A stretch of DNA of 64,000 nt from an uncultured Clostridia bacterium (lineage in GTDB: Bacteria; Bacillota; Clostridia; Christensenellales; Borkfalkiaceae), in NCBI GenBank assembly GCA_944376335.1, contig CALWCH010000002.1, positions 62,001 through 126,000 of the forward strand, in the 5' to 3' direction. Position 1 is the first letter of the stretch. Each line of letters opens with the position of its first letter. The notes below the pieces were generated by a model. That model saw only the letters and a list, made by a program, of their open reading frames with translations. It was not told where the DNA came from and searched no databases. This document shows positions 35,725-43,804 of the stretch, in pieces. A program made the position numbers and the translations under genes.

Positions 35725-35749
35725 TATTATGTCTGACATAATACTATGC
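35725..35749 (-). repeat. Dispersed palindromic element, copy d (after hflX)
   Basis: On the minus strand GCATAG (35749-35744), TATTATG (35743-35737), loop TCAGA, CATAATA (35731-35725). Both arms carry a C-to-T/G-to-A change relative to copies a, c and e, keeping all seven pairs. Confidence 0.8.
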
Positions 35750-35763
35750 TAATACCAAAAAAG

Positions 35764-35949
35764 TTAGTTTTCGTGGTAGTCCTTCGGGTCTGTATATACC
35801 ATATCGATCCTGATCGAGGCAAAATCTTTTATCTCGAGGCATTTGCCGCAGTTGTCGCAGATTTTATTTGGGTCGAGGTCGCAGATCTCGCACTCCATGC
35901 AGTTGTCGCAGTCCTTTGTCTCGTCCAAGACACACTTGATCCGATTCAT
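35764..35949 (-). CDS. Cysteine-rich small protein
   Basis: 61 residues with eight cysteines at 6, 14, 17, 20, 23, 31, 34 and 37 (CDNCMECEICD and CDNCGKC), then a Cys-free tail ending DPKDYHEN. The CxxC spacing suggests zinc or iron-sulfur binding. It has a promoter (TTGCTT-17-TATAAC on the minus strand, 35993-35965) and ribosome binding site GGAAGGG, and is divergent from lexA. I do not know a function; the shared regulatory gap makes a stress link possible. Confidence 0.75.
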   Translation of the reverse strand: MNRIKCVLDETKDCDNCMECEICDLDPNKICDNCGKCLEIKDFASIRIDMVYTDPKDYHEN

Positions 35950-36023
35950 TTTTTTACCCTTCCTGTTATATATCCTTTTTTCGGAGAAAGCAACAAGTTT
36001 TTCCGATTTTTTTATTTTTCTTA

Positions 36024-36035
36024 AAACATTTGTTT
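36024..36035. promoter_or_regulatory. Candidate LexA box between the Cys-rich gene and lexA
   Basis: AAACATTTGTTT is a palindrome with the AAC-N4-GTT core of the Firmicute SOS box (CGAACATATGTTCG), 10 bases upstream of the lexA -35. The outer CG pairs are missing, so support is moderate. Confidence 0.4.
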
Positions 36036-36044
36036 ATAAATTAC

Positions 36045-36073
36045 TTGCTTTTTTGCGAATTATGTGCTATAAT
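36045..36073 (+). promoter_or_regulatory. Promoter of lexA
   Basis: TTGCTT (36045-36050), 17-base spacer, extended -10 TGCTATAAT with TATAAT at 36068-36073; ATG at 36092 with AAGAGGTG as ribosome binding site. Confidence 0.8.
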
Positions 36074-36091
36074 ACAATCAAGAGGTGCAAT

Positions 36092-36691
36092 ATGGTCGAT
36101 CCAAGCAAGCTTAACGATGTTTTATCTTTTGTCAACCGTTATAACGAAGAGAACGGCTTTCCCCCCACTGTCCGTGATATCTGCTCGGCGCTCGGCATCA
36201 AATCGACAGCAACGGCGTACAGCTATATCAACCGCCTTCGGGAGGCGGGGCTTCTCAATAAGGCAGACAAGAAGAAGCGTGCTGTTTCGCTCGTGGGTTC
36301 GGATACCGTAAAGGTGCCCTTGGTGGGTACTGTTACGGCGGGCCAGCCCATTTTGGCCGTTGAAAATTTCGAGCAGTTCTACTCGCTCCCCTCTGCAGAG
36401 TTCCATGGTGAGGGGCTGTTTTTGCTGCGCGTTCGCGGTGAAAGCATGATCGAGGCCGGCATTTACGACGGCGATAAGGTCGTCGTCAGAAAGCAGGATG
36501 AGGCGGAGAACGGCGATATTGTGGTGGCGCTCTTTGATGACGGCATCGAGGAGGGCGCAACCGTCAAGCGCTTCTTCCTTCGCGACGGCAAGTACATCCT
36601 GCATCCCGAAAACAGCTCGATGTCCGACTTCGTGCTCGACAATGTGACGATTTTGGGAAAGGTCATCGGCCTTCTTCGCAACTTCTCCTGA
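36092..36691 (+). CDS. lexA: LexA repressor
   Basis: 199 residues. The N-terminal winged helix has GFPPTVRDICSALGIKSTAT; the self-cleavage site is Ala-Gly in TVTAGQP; the S24 peptidase has nucleophile Ser in RVRGESMIEAGI and Lys in GATVKRFFL. LexA represses SOS genes until RecA filaments trigger self-cleavage. ATG 36092 is chosen over an upstream in-frame start at 35843, which would place 83 unrelated residues in front and lies upstream of the promoter. Confidence 0.96.
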   Translation: MVDPSKLNDVLSFVNRYNEENGFPPTVRDICSALGIKSTATAYSYINRLREAGLLNKADKKKRAVSLVGSDTVKVPLVGTVTAGQPILAVENFEQFYSLPSAEFHGEGLFLLRVRGESMIEAGIYDGDKVVVRKQDEAENGDIVVALFDDGIEEGATVKRFFLRDGKYILHPENSSMSDFVLDNVTILGKVIGLLRNFS

Positions 36692-36705
36692 AAATATAAA
36701 AATGC

Positions 36706-36727
36706 AAAGCGCCTTTCGGGGCGCTTT
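36706..36727. terminator. Bidirectional terminator between lexA and the pseudouridine synthase gene
   Basis: AAAGCGCC (36706-36713), loop TTTCGG region, GGCGCTTT (36720-36727), followed by Ts on the plus strand and preceded by a matching A-run for the minus strand. It lies between two converging genes. Confidence 0.85.
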
Positions 36728-36735
36728 TTCATGCT

Positions 36736-37440
36736 TCAAAGGTTTTGTAAGTAATAGACTTCCTCGGGCGTGAGTTTGCGCACTTTGCCGCGGTCGAGGC
36801 CCGTCAGGGTGAGCTCTCCGATCTTGATTCGCTTTAAGAAATCGATGTGCTTTCCGATGACCTCGAACATCTTTCTGATCTCTCGGTTTTTGCCCTCGGT
36901 GAGGATGACGTGCAGCTTTGTGAAGTTTTTATCCGTTTCGATAACGTTTATTTTGCACTTCTTGGTGACAACGCCTCGCTCGATCTCCACGCCGGCTCGC
37001 AGGCGGTTAAGTTCGGCGGGCGTCACGCTACCTTCGATGCGGACGAGATAGGTCTTGGGGATCTCATTTTGAGGGGCGGTCAGGCGATAGGCAAGACCTC
37101 CGTCATTGGTGAGAATGAGAAGCCCCTCCGTTTCATAGTCGAGGCGGCCGACGGGATACACCCTCCCCGCCCCTGAAGGCAGAAGGTCCATCACGGTCTT
37201 TCTGTCCTTGTCGTCGGAGACGGTACAGACATACCCCTTGGGTTTGTTGAGAAGATAATATTCGTATTTGACTTTGTGCGATAAGATTTTGCCGTCCAAT
37301 TCCACGACGTCGGCGGGTTCCACATTGTCTCCCGCGACGGCAACCCGCCCGTTGATCTTGACGCGCCCTTCGCTGACGAGCATATCGCTTCCGCGGCGCG
37401 AGGCAACGCCCTGTTCCGCCAAAAATTTGTTGATGCGCAT
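36736..37440 (-). CDS. rluB: Pseudouridine synthase (RsuA/RluB family)
   Basis: 234 residues. An S4 domain (about 1-60, MRINKFLAEQGVASRRGSDM) precedes the catalytic domain with PKGYVCTVSDDKDRKT, the catalytic Asp in VGRLDYETEGLLIL and GKNREIRKMFEVIG. It isomerises uridine in rRNA; RluB, RluE, RluF and RsuA cannot be separated with certainty. ATG 37440 is preferred over 37449 because GGGAG then has a 9-base spacing. A promoter, TTGCTT-17-TATGAT on the minus strand (37498-37470), precedes it. Confidence 0.92.
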   Translation of the reverse strand: MRINKFLAEQGVASRRGSDMLVSEGRVKINGRVAVAGDNVEPADVVELDGKILSHKVKYEYYLLNKPKGYVCTVSDDKDRKTVMDLLPSGAGRVYPVGRLDYETEGLLILTNDGGLAYRLTAPQNEIPKTYLVRIEGSVTPAELNRLRAGVEIERGVVTKKCKINVIETDKNFTKLHVILTEGKNREIRKMFEVIGKHIDFLKRIKIGELTLTGLDRGKVRKLTPEEVYYLQNL

Positions 37441-37505
37441 TTTTGCCATCTCCCGTGTTTCCTGCCTCTATCATAGTGGAAAACGGCAAAAAAAGCAAGT
37501 CCTTT

Positions 37506-38333
37506 TTAAGGGCAATCGCCAACTTTGAGTCCGGAAAACGCGCTCTCAAGCAGTTGCTCGGTGCGCTCATACATTTGCGGCGAATTCAAAACGACGGAGA
37601 CAAGCAGTCTCCCCTCCCGTTCCGCCGCCCCTACGAGGCACCGCCCCGCTTCCTTGGTAAAGCCCGTCTTGACGCCGCACGCGCCCTCGAATTGTGTCAG
37701 GAGCTTATTCTTGTTGCGCCAGCCGCTTTGGGGATACCATTGCGTGGAGACGATCTTTCGGAAGGTCTCATTCTCCATGGCGGCCGCTGTAATGAGGGCG
37801 AGATCGCGCGCCGTTGTATAGTGCTCCTTTGCCGGCAGCCCGTGGGGATTTGCAAAGCGGCTGTGTTCCGCGCCGAGCTCGGCGGCGCGGATGTTCATGA
37901 GGGCGGCAAACTTTTGCTCGCTCCCGCTCCTGTGAACTGCAAGCGAGACGGCGCAGTCGTTCCCGGAACGCAGCATGAGCCCGTAGAGAAGTTCCTCCAC
38001 GGTCTTTGTTTCCCCCATCTGCAGATACACGCTCGAACCGCCCGCCCGCTCCGCCTCGGGCGGCACCGTCACCGCTTCGTCAAGGGAGCAGTCCTCGAGG
38101 ATGATGAGCGCCGTCAGAATTTTCGTCGTGCTCGCCATGGGGAGCGGGTCGTCGGCGTCCTTTTCAAAGAGAAAGCGGCGGGAGGCGACTTCGATGACGC
38201 ACTCCGCCCTGCTCTCGGTGATGGCAGCCGCTGAGACGGCGTGAGAGCGCTCAGGAACATGTACGGTGATACAACTCGCCGCAAGCAAGAGAGCGAGAAC
38301 GAGCGGAAGAAGGCGTGTTTTAGCTCTTTGCAT
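37506..38333 (-). CDS. D-alanyl-D-alanine carboxypeptidase (PBP5-like, second copy)
   Basis: 275 residues, shorter than the protein at 10.6 kb and lacking the C-terminal beta domain. Signal segment (about 7-25, LLPLVLALLLAASC), active-site STTK, SGN in MLRSGNDCAV and KTG in GVKTGFTKEAG. Cys in LLLAASC might be a lipidation site, but the -3 residue is not ideal. It lies directly after gerW with overlapping ends, so it may be a sporulation-stage (DacB-type) cortex enzyme. Confidence 0.9.
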   Translation of the reverse strand: MQRAKTRLLPLVLALLLAASCITVHVPERSHAVSAAAITESRAECVIEVASRRFLFEKDADDPLPMASTTKILTALIILEDCSLDEAVTVPPEAERAGGSSVYLQMGETKTVEELLYGLMLRSGNDCAVSLAVHRSGSEQKFAALMNIRAAELGAEHSRFANPHGLPAKEHYTTARDLALITAAAMENETFRKIVSTQWYPQSGWRNKNKLLTQFEGACGVKTGFTKEAGRCLVGAAEREGRLLVSVVLNSPQMYERTEQLLESAFSGLKVGDCP

Positions 38334-38697
38334 ACTTTTTGGAGAGCTGGTCGATGAGCTCCCCCGCCTTCTCGATGACGCGGTCTAAAGGCCCGTCGCC
38401 TAACTGCACGAGGCGGCAGGCCGTGCCATCATCGATTAGGAAGCCGACGGGCTTCATGGTGACTACCGTTCCCGCGCCTCCTGCGAAGGGCGCCGTTTCG
38501 TCCTCCTTGAGGACTTTCGCCTCCGCATACTCCCCTCCGCCAGAGAGATACCCCATCGTCACCTTGGTGAGCGGGATGACCTGCGCGCCGCTTGCGGAAA
38601 AGACGGGTTTACCGATGACGGTGTCGACATCGACTAACTTGGTGAGCCGCTCCGCCGCGCCCTCTACGAGGTCGTTGATTTTCTTTCTTCCTTCCAT
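38320..38697 (-). CDS. gerW: GerW/YtfJ family spore protein
   Basis: 125 residues. GKPVFSASGAQVIPLTKVTM, the glycine-rich GYLSGGGEY, GAGTVVTMKPVGFLI and a C-terminal helix (ELIDQLSKKY) define the GerW (YtfJ) family, needed for normal spore germination in Bacillus. ATG 38697 overlaps the upstream ytfI-like gene by 34 bases and the stop overlaps the carboxypeptidase start. The longer frame to 38862 is a shadow of ytfI. Confidence 0.93.
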   Translation of the reverse strand: MEGRKKINDLVEGAAERLTKLVDVDTVIGKPVFSASGAQVIPLTKVTMGYLSGGGEYAEAKVLKEDETAPFAGGAGTVVTMKPVGFLIDDGTACRLVQLGDGPLDRVIEKAGELIDQLSKKYAKS

Positions 38698-39209
38698 GCA
38701 ACAAAAGCCTCCAATGCGAGTTTTATCAAGAGGACGAGCACCGCAAAGAGCGTGAACTCCACCTTGAGGCGCGCCGTGAGACGAAAGCCCGTCGAAATGA
38801 GGACATCGCTCCGAACAGTACACCGCTCCCGAACGGCTGCGCCCGCCGCATTGCCGATGCAAAGGAGCAGGGCCGCAAGCAGAAGATTGCCCGCCTCCGC
38901 ACCCGTCTCGGTGACGGAAAGTACCTCCTTTAAGTGAAATCCGTGCAGCTTGTTGAGGTCGGGTTTTGTTCTGAGCAGCTTCTCATAGGCAACAAGGAGC
39001 GCCTTTTTGCGCGAGAGATGCACGGCGATGCCCTCCCTTCTCGGCTCGATGTAGCCGCCCAGAAGGCGCAGCTTTCCATACAGCCGCACGCCGAAGAAGA
39101 GCTTTCGCGCGTTCCCGTCGAGGTGGCTGTCAAACGTCACCCAAATGGGAACAAACGCAAGCAGGAGCGCCGCCCCCGCGCTGAGTACAGCGATCGTCAG
39201 CCCGTCCAT
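38664..39209 (-). CDS. ytfI: DUF2953 (YtfI-like) membrane protein
   Basis: 181 residues: an N-terminal membrane segment (about 5-25), a beta-rich domain beginning FDSHLDGNARKLFFGVRLYG, and a C-terminal part with GFRLTARLKVEFTLFAVLVL. This DUF2953 arrangement and position before gerW copy Bacillus ytfI-ytfJ, a sporulation operon. Biochemical function is unknown. Confidence 0.85.
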   Translation of the reverse strand: MDGLTIAVLSAGAALLLAFVPIWVTFDSHLDGNARKLFFGVRLYGKLRLLGGYIEPRREGIAVHLSRKKALLVAYEKLLRTKPDLNKLHGFHLKEVLSVTETGAEAGNLLLAALLLCIGNAAGAAVRERCTVRSDVLISTGFRLTARLKVEFTLFAVLVLLIKLALEAFVAWKEERKSTTS

Positions 39210-39263
39210 ATCCCCATTATGCGTCTCTTGCGGAAAAATATGAGAGCCGCCTCCAAGTGCATG

Positions 39264-39289
39264 AAAAAAGGCGCCCCGTTGGGAGCGCC
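39264..39289 (-). terminator. Terminator after scpB
   Basis: On the minus strand GGCGCTCCC pairs with GGGGCGCC, followed by TTTTTT. It ends the M50-scpA-scpB unit before ytfI. Confidence 0.85.
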
Positions 39290-39295
39290 GATGGG

Positions 39296-40003
39296 TTATT
39301 GAATTTTTACGATGTCCGTCTCGTCGAGCCCCCGCAGAAAGTCGGGGATCTCGTAGCCGTCGCTCGTTTCCTCGCGGGGAGGTTCGGATGCGTCCTGTTG
39401 TGCTTGACCGTCCGTGCCGTCCGCGGCGGCCGTCTCCTCGTGGTATTCATCCTTTGCATAGAGGTAGCTGTCGCGGTCCTCGCTGTGCCCGATGGCGGCC
39501 ATGAGCGCGTCGTAATCGGGAAGGTCTTCAAGCGACTGCAGCTTGAAGCGCTTTAAGAACTCGTCCGTCGTCGCATAGAGGATGGGCCGCCCCACGGCGT
39601 CCTTTCTGCCGCAGGGGTAGATGAGGTTGAGCTCCAAAAGTGCGCGCACCGCATAGTCGCTGTTGAGCCCGCGCAGAAGCTCGATCTCCGTCTTGGTGAT
39701 GGGCTGTTTGTAGGCGACGATGGCAGCACATTCGAGAATGGTGCGGGTGAGTTCCTTCTGCCGAATGGGGTTCAAGACGGCCTCCACACTCTCCTTGTAG
39801 AGCGGGTTGGAGCCGAGCTGCGCCTTGCCGTTGAAGAGCAGCAGCTGGATGCCCCCTTCCTCGCCGTAGCGCTCCTTGAGTTCCTCGAGGGCCTTTTTGA
39901 CCTCTCCCTTCGTCGCGTTGAGCTTTTCCGAAATGTCCGAGAGAGGCACTGCCTTGCCCGAGGCAAACAGGATGGCCTCAATCGTATTGGTCAATTTGTC
40001 CAA
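39296..40003 (-). CDS. scpB: Segregation and condensation protein B
   Basis: 235 residues. Two winged helices: NTIEAILFASGKAVPLSDIS and LTRTILECAAIVAYKQPIT, followed by GRPILYATTDEFLKRFKL and an acidic low-complexity tail (about 180-235) ending in a short conserved-looking GLDETDIVKIQ. ScpB dimers bind ScpA in the SMC condensin. It overlaps scpA by 26 bases. Confidence 0.95.
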   Translation of the reverse strand: MDKLTNTIEAILFASGKAVPLSDISEKLNATKGEVKKALEELKERYGEEGGIQLLLFNGKAQLGSNPLYKESVEAVLNPIRQKELTRTILECAAIVAYKQPITKTEIELLRGLNSDYAVRALLELNLIYPCGRKDAVGRPILYATTDEFLKRFKLQSLEDLPDYDALMAAIGHSEDRDSYLYAKDEYHEETAAADGTDGQAQQDASEPPREETSDGYEIPDFLRGLDETDIVKIQ

Positions 40004-40772
40004 TCGGTTCCTCCTTGCGGTCGGGGTTGAGAGAGATAGTGATCTCCCCGAACGTCTCGTTCTGCCTGACGCGCAGATACTGATACTTCAAAAGTTCTAA
40101 GATGGCCTGAAAGGTCGTCACGATCTCCGACTTGGTGTGGTCCTTTGTAAAGAGCTGCTCAAATTGGATGCTCTTGCCCGATTCCACCGACTCCATCACA
40201 TATTGGATCTTTTCTTCGACGGTATATTCGTCGCGCGGGATCTCCCTCACCTCGTCCTGTGCGCGGGCGTATTCCTGCTTGATGAGAAGCTTGGAGAACG
40301 CCTTTACAAGTCCGTCCAGCGTGAGGTTGTCGAGCGAAAAGACGGTGCGCGTCTCGCCGACGTGCTTGTCGGGCTGCTTGAAGAAGTAGCCGATGGTCTC
40401 CATCTCCTTGAGCTTGACGGTCTCTTCCTTGATGAGGCGGAATTCCTCGAGCGCACGGATGAGCTCGGCTTTGTCCTCCTCGATCTCCATGTCGAGTTCG
40501 GGGTCCTCTTCGAGATTGGGCACAAGGCTCTGCGCCTTGATCTTGATGATGGTCGCGGCGATGTTGAGGTAGTCGCTCACCTTGTCGACATCAAGATAGG
40601 GAAGCCCCTTCATGTAGGCGAGGAACTGCTCGGTGACCTCGGAGACAAAGACGTCTTTAATTTCGATCTCTTCCTTGTTGATGAGGAAGAGAAGAAGGTC
40701 GAGCGGGCCTTCAAAGTTGCTTAAGACCGTCGTATAGTCGACGGTCGATTCGAAGTTTTCGCGGTTTACCAT
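39978..40772 (-). CDS. scpA: Segregation and condensation protein A (kleisin)
   Basis: 264 residues from ATG 40772. N-terminal kleisin motif FEGPLDLLLFLINKEEIEI and YLNIAATIIKIKAQSLVP, an acidic middle, and a C-terminal winged helix with EIVTTFQAILELLKYQYLRV. ScpA bridges SMC heads and ScpB. It overlaps the upstream M50 protease gene by 7 bases. SMC itself is not in this window. Confidence 0.95.
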   Translation of the reverse strand: MVNRENFESTVDYTTVLSNFEGPLDLLLFLINKEEIEIKDVFVSEVTEQFLAYMKGLPYLDVDKVSDYLNIAATIIKIKAQSLVPNLEEDPELDMEIEEDKAELIRALEEFRLIKEETVKLKEMETIGYFFKQPDKHVGETRTVFSLDNLTLDGLVKAFSKLLIKQEYARAQDEVREIPRDEYTVEEKIQYVMESVESGKSIQFEQLFTKDHTKSEIVTTFQAILELLKYQYLRVRQNETFGEITISLNPDRKEEPIGQIDQYD

Positions 40773-41485
40773 AGCATAAAAATGGAAGGGATCGGCCAAC
40801 GGAAGATGGCACCCCAGAGCGCCATGATGGGCCAACCGAGGATATCCGTCGCAAAGGTCATCACCCAGCCGAGGATATCGAGATAGGACATCTGCCAGAC
40901 GCCGAAGCGCACGAAGAGGTCGCAGATGAAGCTCTCCACGATGAGAAAGAGAAGAATGTAATAGCCGTATCTGCGGAGGAATTGGAACACCTTGCCGCGG
41001 CGCTTGTTGAGGGCGTCGATGACGCGGAAGCCGTCCAACAGATAGAACGGCAGCAGGTTGAACACGCAGAAGGAGAGGCTGTACGCATAGATGAGCTGCA
41101 AAAAGGTTGAAAGCAGCTGATAGACATAGTACGGCAGGACGTCGTTTAAAGAGTAGCTCACCCAGAAATAGAGCGGGTAGATGAGAAGCGCCGTTAAAAA
41201 GTTTGTGATGACGCCTGCGCTCGCCGTGAGCGCCATGCCGCTTCGATACTTCTTGAAGTTATTGGGATTGATGGGTACGGGTTTTGCCCAGCCGAAGCCG
41301 ACGAAGGCAAAGCAAATGAGCCCCACCAAGTCGAAGTGCTTGAGGGGGTTGAGTGTGAGGCGGCCGTTCCACTTGGGCGTGGGATCGCCGCACTTGACGG
41401 CGACGAACGCATGTGCAAACTCGTGGAGCGTGAGCACGATGACGACGGCAAGAAAACTTGCCAAAAGGCTGATTGCATAGCTCAT
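40766..41485 (-). CDS. Site-2 protease family (M50) membrane metalloprotease
   Basis: 239 residues with about six membrane segments. Zinc motif HEFAH in VLTLHEFAHAFVAVKCGD and the third-ligand motif LLPFYLLDGFRV (an NPxPxLDG variant). It resembles YwhC-like S2P enzymes commonly encoded beside scpA/scpB; substrate unknown. The start at 41485 follows the -10 box by only 6 bases, so the mRNA is predicted to be leaderless. A longer start at 41551 lies upstream of the promoter. Confidence 0.9.
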   Translation of the reverse strand: MSYAISLLASFLAVVIVLTLHEFAHAFVAVKCGDPTPKWNGRLTLNPLKHFDLVGLICFAFVGFGWAKPVPINPNNFKKYRSGMALTASAGVITNFLTALLIYPLYFWVSYSLNDVLPYYVYQLLSTFLQLIYAYSLSFCVFNLLPFYLLDGFRVIDALNKRRGKVFQFLRRYGYYILLFLIVESFICDLFVRFGVWQMSYLDILGWVMTFATDILGWPIMALWGAIFRWPIPSIFMLW

Positions 41486-41491
41486 GATGAT

Positions 41492-41520
41492 ATTATATCG
41501 GAAATGCTCCGAAAAATCAA
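41492..41520 (-). promoter_or_regulatory. Promoter of M50-scpA-scpB (leaderless)
   Basis: On the minus strand TTGATT (41520-41515), 17-base spacer, TATAAT (41497-41492). Six bases separate TATAAT from the ATG, leaving no room for a ribosome binding site. The 41521-41628 gap is otherwise featureless. Confidence 0.82.
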
Positions 41521-41628
41521 GTGATTGACAAAGCAGGAAATAAACTCGCACGCAAAATTCACTCGATTATCAGACGTTCGCCCATCCGAATGGCATCCGA
41601 TGAGATGATAGTCCCCTCTTCACTGCAT

Positions 41629-41660
41629 AAAAAAACGCCGCAGCGTTTTTGCTGCAGCGT
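41629..41660 (-). terminator. Terminator after ispH-rpsA
   Basis: On the minus strand AACGCTGCAGC and GCTGCGGCGTT form a stem with one mismatch, loop AAAA, followed by a long T-run. Confidence 0.82.
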
Positions 41661-41674
41661 TTGATGCGGTTTGA

Positions 41675-43804
41675 TTACTTCTCCTCTTCCTCACCCTCAA
41701 GGTGAAGGAGCTCTGCGATGGAGGCGCCGCCGTAGCCGCCTTCTTTCCACTCTCTGTACTCGTCATCTTCGCCTTCGGGAGCGTTGAAGTTCTTTCTGCC
41801 GCCCTTCTTGCCCTTGCTGCGGGTGTTCTCTCTGTCGCCGCGCTCGGGACGGTTCTCGGAGCGGTATTCCTGCTCGGGCTTGGGCTGAAGTGCCTTGATG
41901 GACAGCGTAATGCGCTTGTCGGCAAGGTTGAGGGCAAGGATCTTGGCATCCACTTCTTCACCGATGGTGAGTGCGGACGTTGCATTGTCGAGCCACTCGT
42001 GCGAGATCTGGGAGACATGGACGAGGCCGTCGATGCCCTTCTCGAGCTCTACGAACGCGCCGTAGGAGACGATGCGCACGACCTTGCCGTGGACGATGTC
42101 GCCCTCGTGATACTTCTCTGCCGCAAGATCCCAAGGCTGAGGCTGAAGCTGCTTGTAGCCGATGGAGACCTTCTTCTTCTCACGGTCGACGTTGAGCACC
42201 TTGAACTCATAGCGCTTGCCGATCTCGAGCACGTCCGTAACATTCTTGACGCCCGTCCATGCGAGGTCGGAGATGTGCGCGAGGCAGTCGAACCCGTTGA
42301 CGGAGACGAATGCGCCGAAGTTGGTCACGCGCTCCACTTTGCCCTCGACGACGTCGCCGACGTTGATGGAATCGAAGAATGCCTCTTCCTTGGCGGCCTT
42401 GGCAGCCTCGCGGGCTTCCTTCTCGGCCTCAAGGATGACGCGCTGGGATGCGATGATCTCCTTTCTGCGCTCCTTTCTGATCTCAAGAAGCTTTAAGCGA
42501 AGCTTCTTGCCGACATACTTTTCCAAATCGCGCACATAACCTGTGCGGATCTCCCTTGCAGGAACAAAAACGGGATAGGTGCCGAGCTCGGCAGTGAGCC
42601 CGCCCTTGTTGAAGCCCGTGCAGGTGACGGTGAATTCCTTGCCGTCCTCGATCTCTTTGAGCATTTCCTCTTCTTCACGGAGCTTCTTCACCATCTTCTG
42701 GGAAAGCTTTACGCGAGGGGAAACTTCCATCACGATGACGTCGATCTCTTCACCCACTTTTGCCGCATACTCTTCGCGGCTATATGTTTCGCAGTCAAGC
42801 TCTTCTTTCGGGAGCAAAATCTCCAGTTTGCCCGAAGCGGACACATAGACCCCTTCGTCCGTAGCGGATACGATCTTGGCAGTGATCATCTGCCCTCTCT
42901 TATACCGCTCCTCTTTGCCCATCTCCTCAACGACATCCTGCATTGTCGTTGCCTGAACTTCCGCGTTGCTTTCTTCCATCTTAAAAAGAACCTCCTGAGT
43001 TTGCCAATCGGGAGTACTTGCTCCCGCAATGACGCCTACCCTATTAAAAAATTTGATTTTTTCATACTCGAACGCCTCTGCGCTTTGCAGCCAGAACACA
43101 TGGCTGCAATGTTCGGATGCGATCTCGTATAATTTCCCGGTGTTGCTGCTGTTTCTCCCGCCGATGACGAGGACAGCTTGTGAGCGGCGGGCGATCTCTT
43201 TCGCTTCACGCTGCCGCCATACAGTAGTATAACAAATCGTGTGAAAAATCTCAACTGTTTTTTGACATACTTTCCGAAGATTTTCGCACGATTCCGAAAA
43301 ACTTTGCTCGGAGAAGGTGGTTTGGGCAACGACCGAGACCTCTTTTTCTGCTAAAATGCTGAAATCTGCCTCCGGTGAGGAAAAAACGTACGCCTCTCCC
43401 CCCTCTTTGACCCAGCCCAGAAGCCCGACCGTTTCGGGGTGTTCGGCATGCCCGATGATGACGACGGTGCGCCCCTTTTCGCTCTCGCTCTCCACGATGC
43501 GCTGCGAGCGGCGTACAAACGAACAGGTGCAGTCGACGACGCGGATGTCTCTTTCTTCACACTCGCGGTAGATGTCCTTCCCCACCCCGTGCGAGCGGAT
43601 GAGCAGCGTCGCCCCCTCGGGAACTTCGTTTACGCTCTCCACCGTGGGGATGCCGCGTTTTCGGATGCGTTCCACGACGTCGGGGTTATGGATGAGCTCG
43701 CCGAGGATATAGGTGTTCTCGGCTTCCACGGCAAGCGCCGTGTCCACCGCCTTTCTCACGCCCGCGCAGAAGCCGCAGTATTTGCCGAGCAGTACCTGCA
43801 TCAT
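41675..43804 (-). CDS. ispH: IspH-S1 fusion: HMBPP reductase with ribosomal protein S1 domains
   Basis: 709 residues. Residues about 1-285 are IspH: iron-sulfur cysteines in KYCGFCAGV, VVDCTCSFV and HTICYTTVW, His in LGELIHNPDV and RSHGV, and GGRNSSNTGKL. It reduces HMBPP to IPP and DMAPP, the last MEP step. Residues about 300-660 hold four S1 domains (for example GDVVEGKVERVTNFGAFVSV), then a charged Gly/Arg/Glu tail. The fusion is known in many Clostridia. It is the third gene of the aroH-cmk/plsC operon, with ATGA-type junctions. Confidence 0.95.
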   Translation of the reverse strand: MMQVLLGKYCGFCAGVRKAVDTALAVEAENTYILGELIHNPDVVERIRKRGIPTVESVNEVPEGATLLIRSHGVGKDIYRECEERDIRVVDCTCSFVRRSQRIVESESEKGRTVVIIGHAEHPETVGLLGWVKEGGEAYVFSSPEADFSILAEKEVSVVAQTTFSEQSFSESCENLRKVCQKTVEIFHTICYTTVWRQREAKEIARRSQAVLVIGGRNSSNTGKLYEIASEHCSHVFWLQSAEAFEYEKIKFFNRVGVIAGASTPDWQTQEVLFKMEESNAEVQATTMQDVVEEMGKEERYKRGQMITAKIVSATDEGVYVSASGKLEILLPKEELDCETYSREEYAAKVGEEIDVIVMEVSPRVKLSQKMVKKLREEEEMLKEIEDGKEFTVTCTGFNKGGLTAELGTYPVFVPAREIRTGYVRDLEKYVGKKLRLKLLEIRKERRKEIIASQRVILEAEKEAREAAKAAKEEAFFDSINVGDVVEGKVERVTNFGAFVSVNGFDCLAHISDLAWTGVKNVTDVLEIGKRYEFKVLNVDREKKKVSIGYKQLQPQPWDLAAEKYHEGDIVHGKVVRIVSYGAFVELEKGIDGLVHVSQISHEWLDNATSALTIGEEVDAKILALNLADKRITLSIKALQPKPEQEYRSENRPERGDRENTRSKGKKGGRKNFNAPEGEDDEYREWKEGGYGGASIAELLHLEGEEEEK

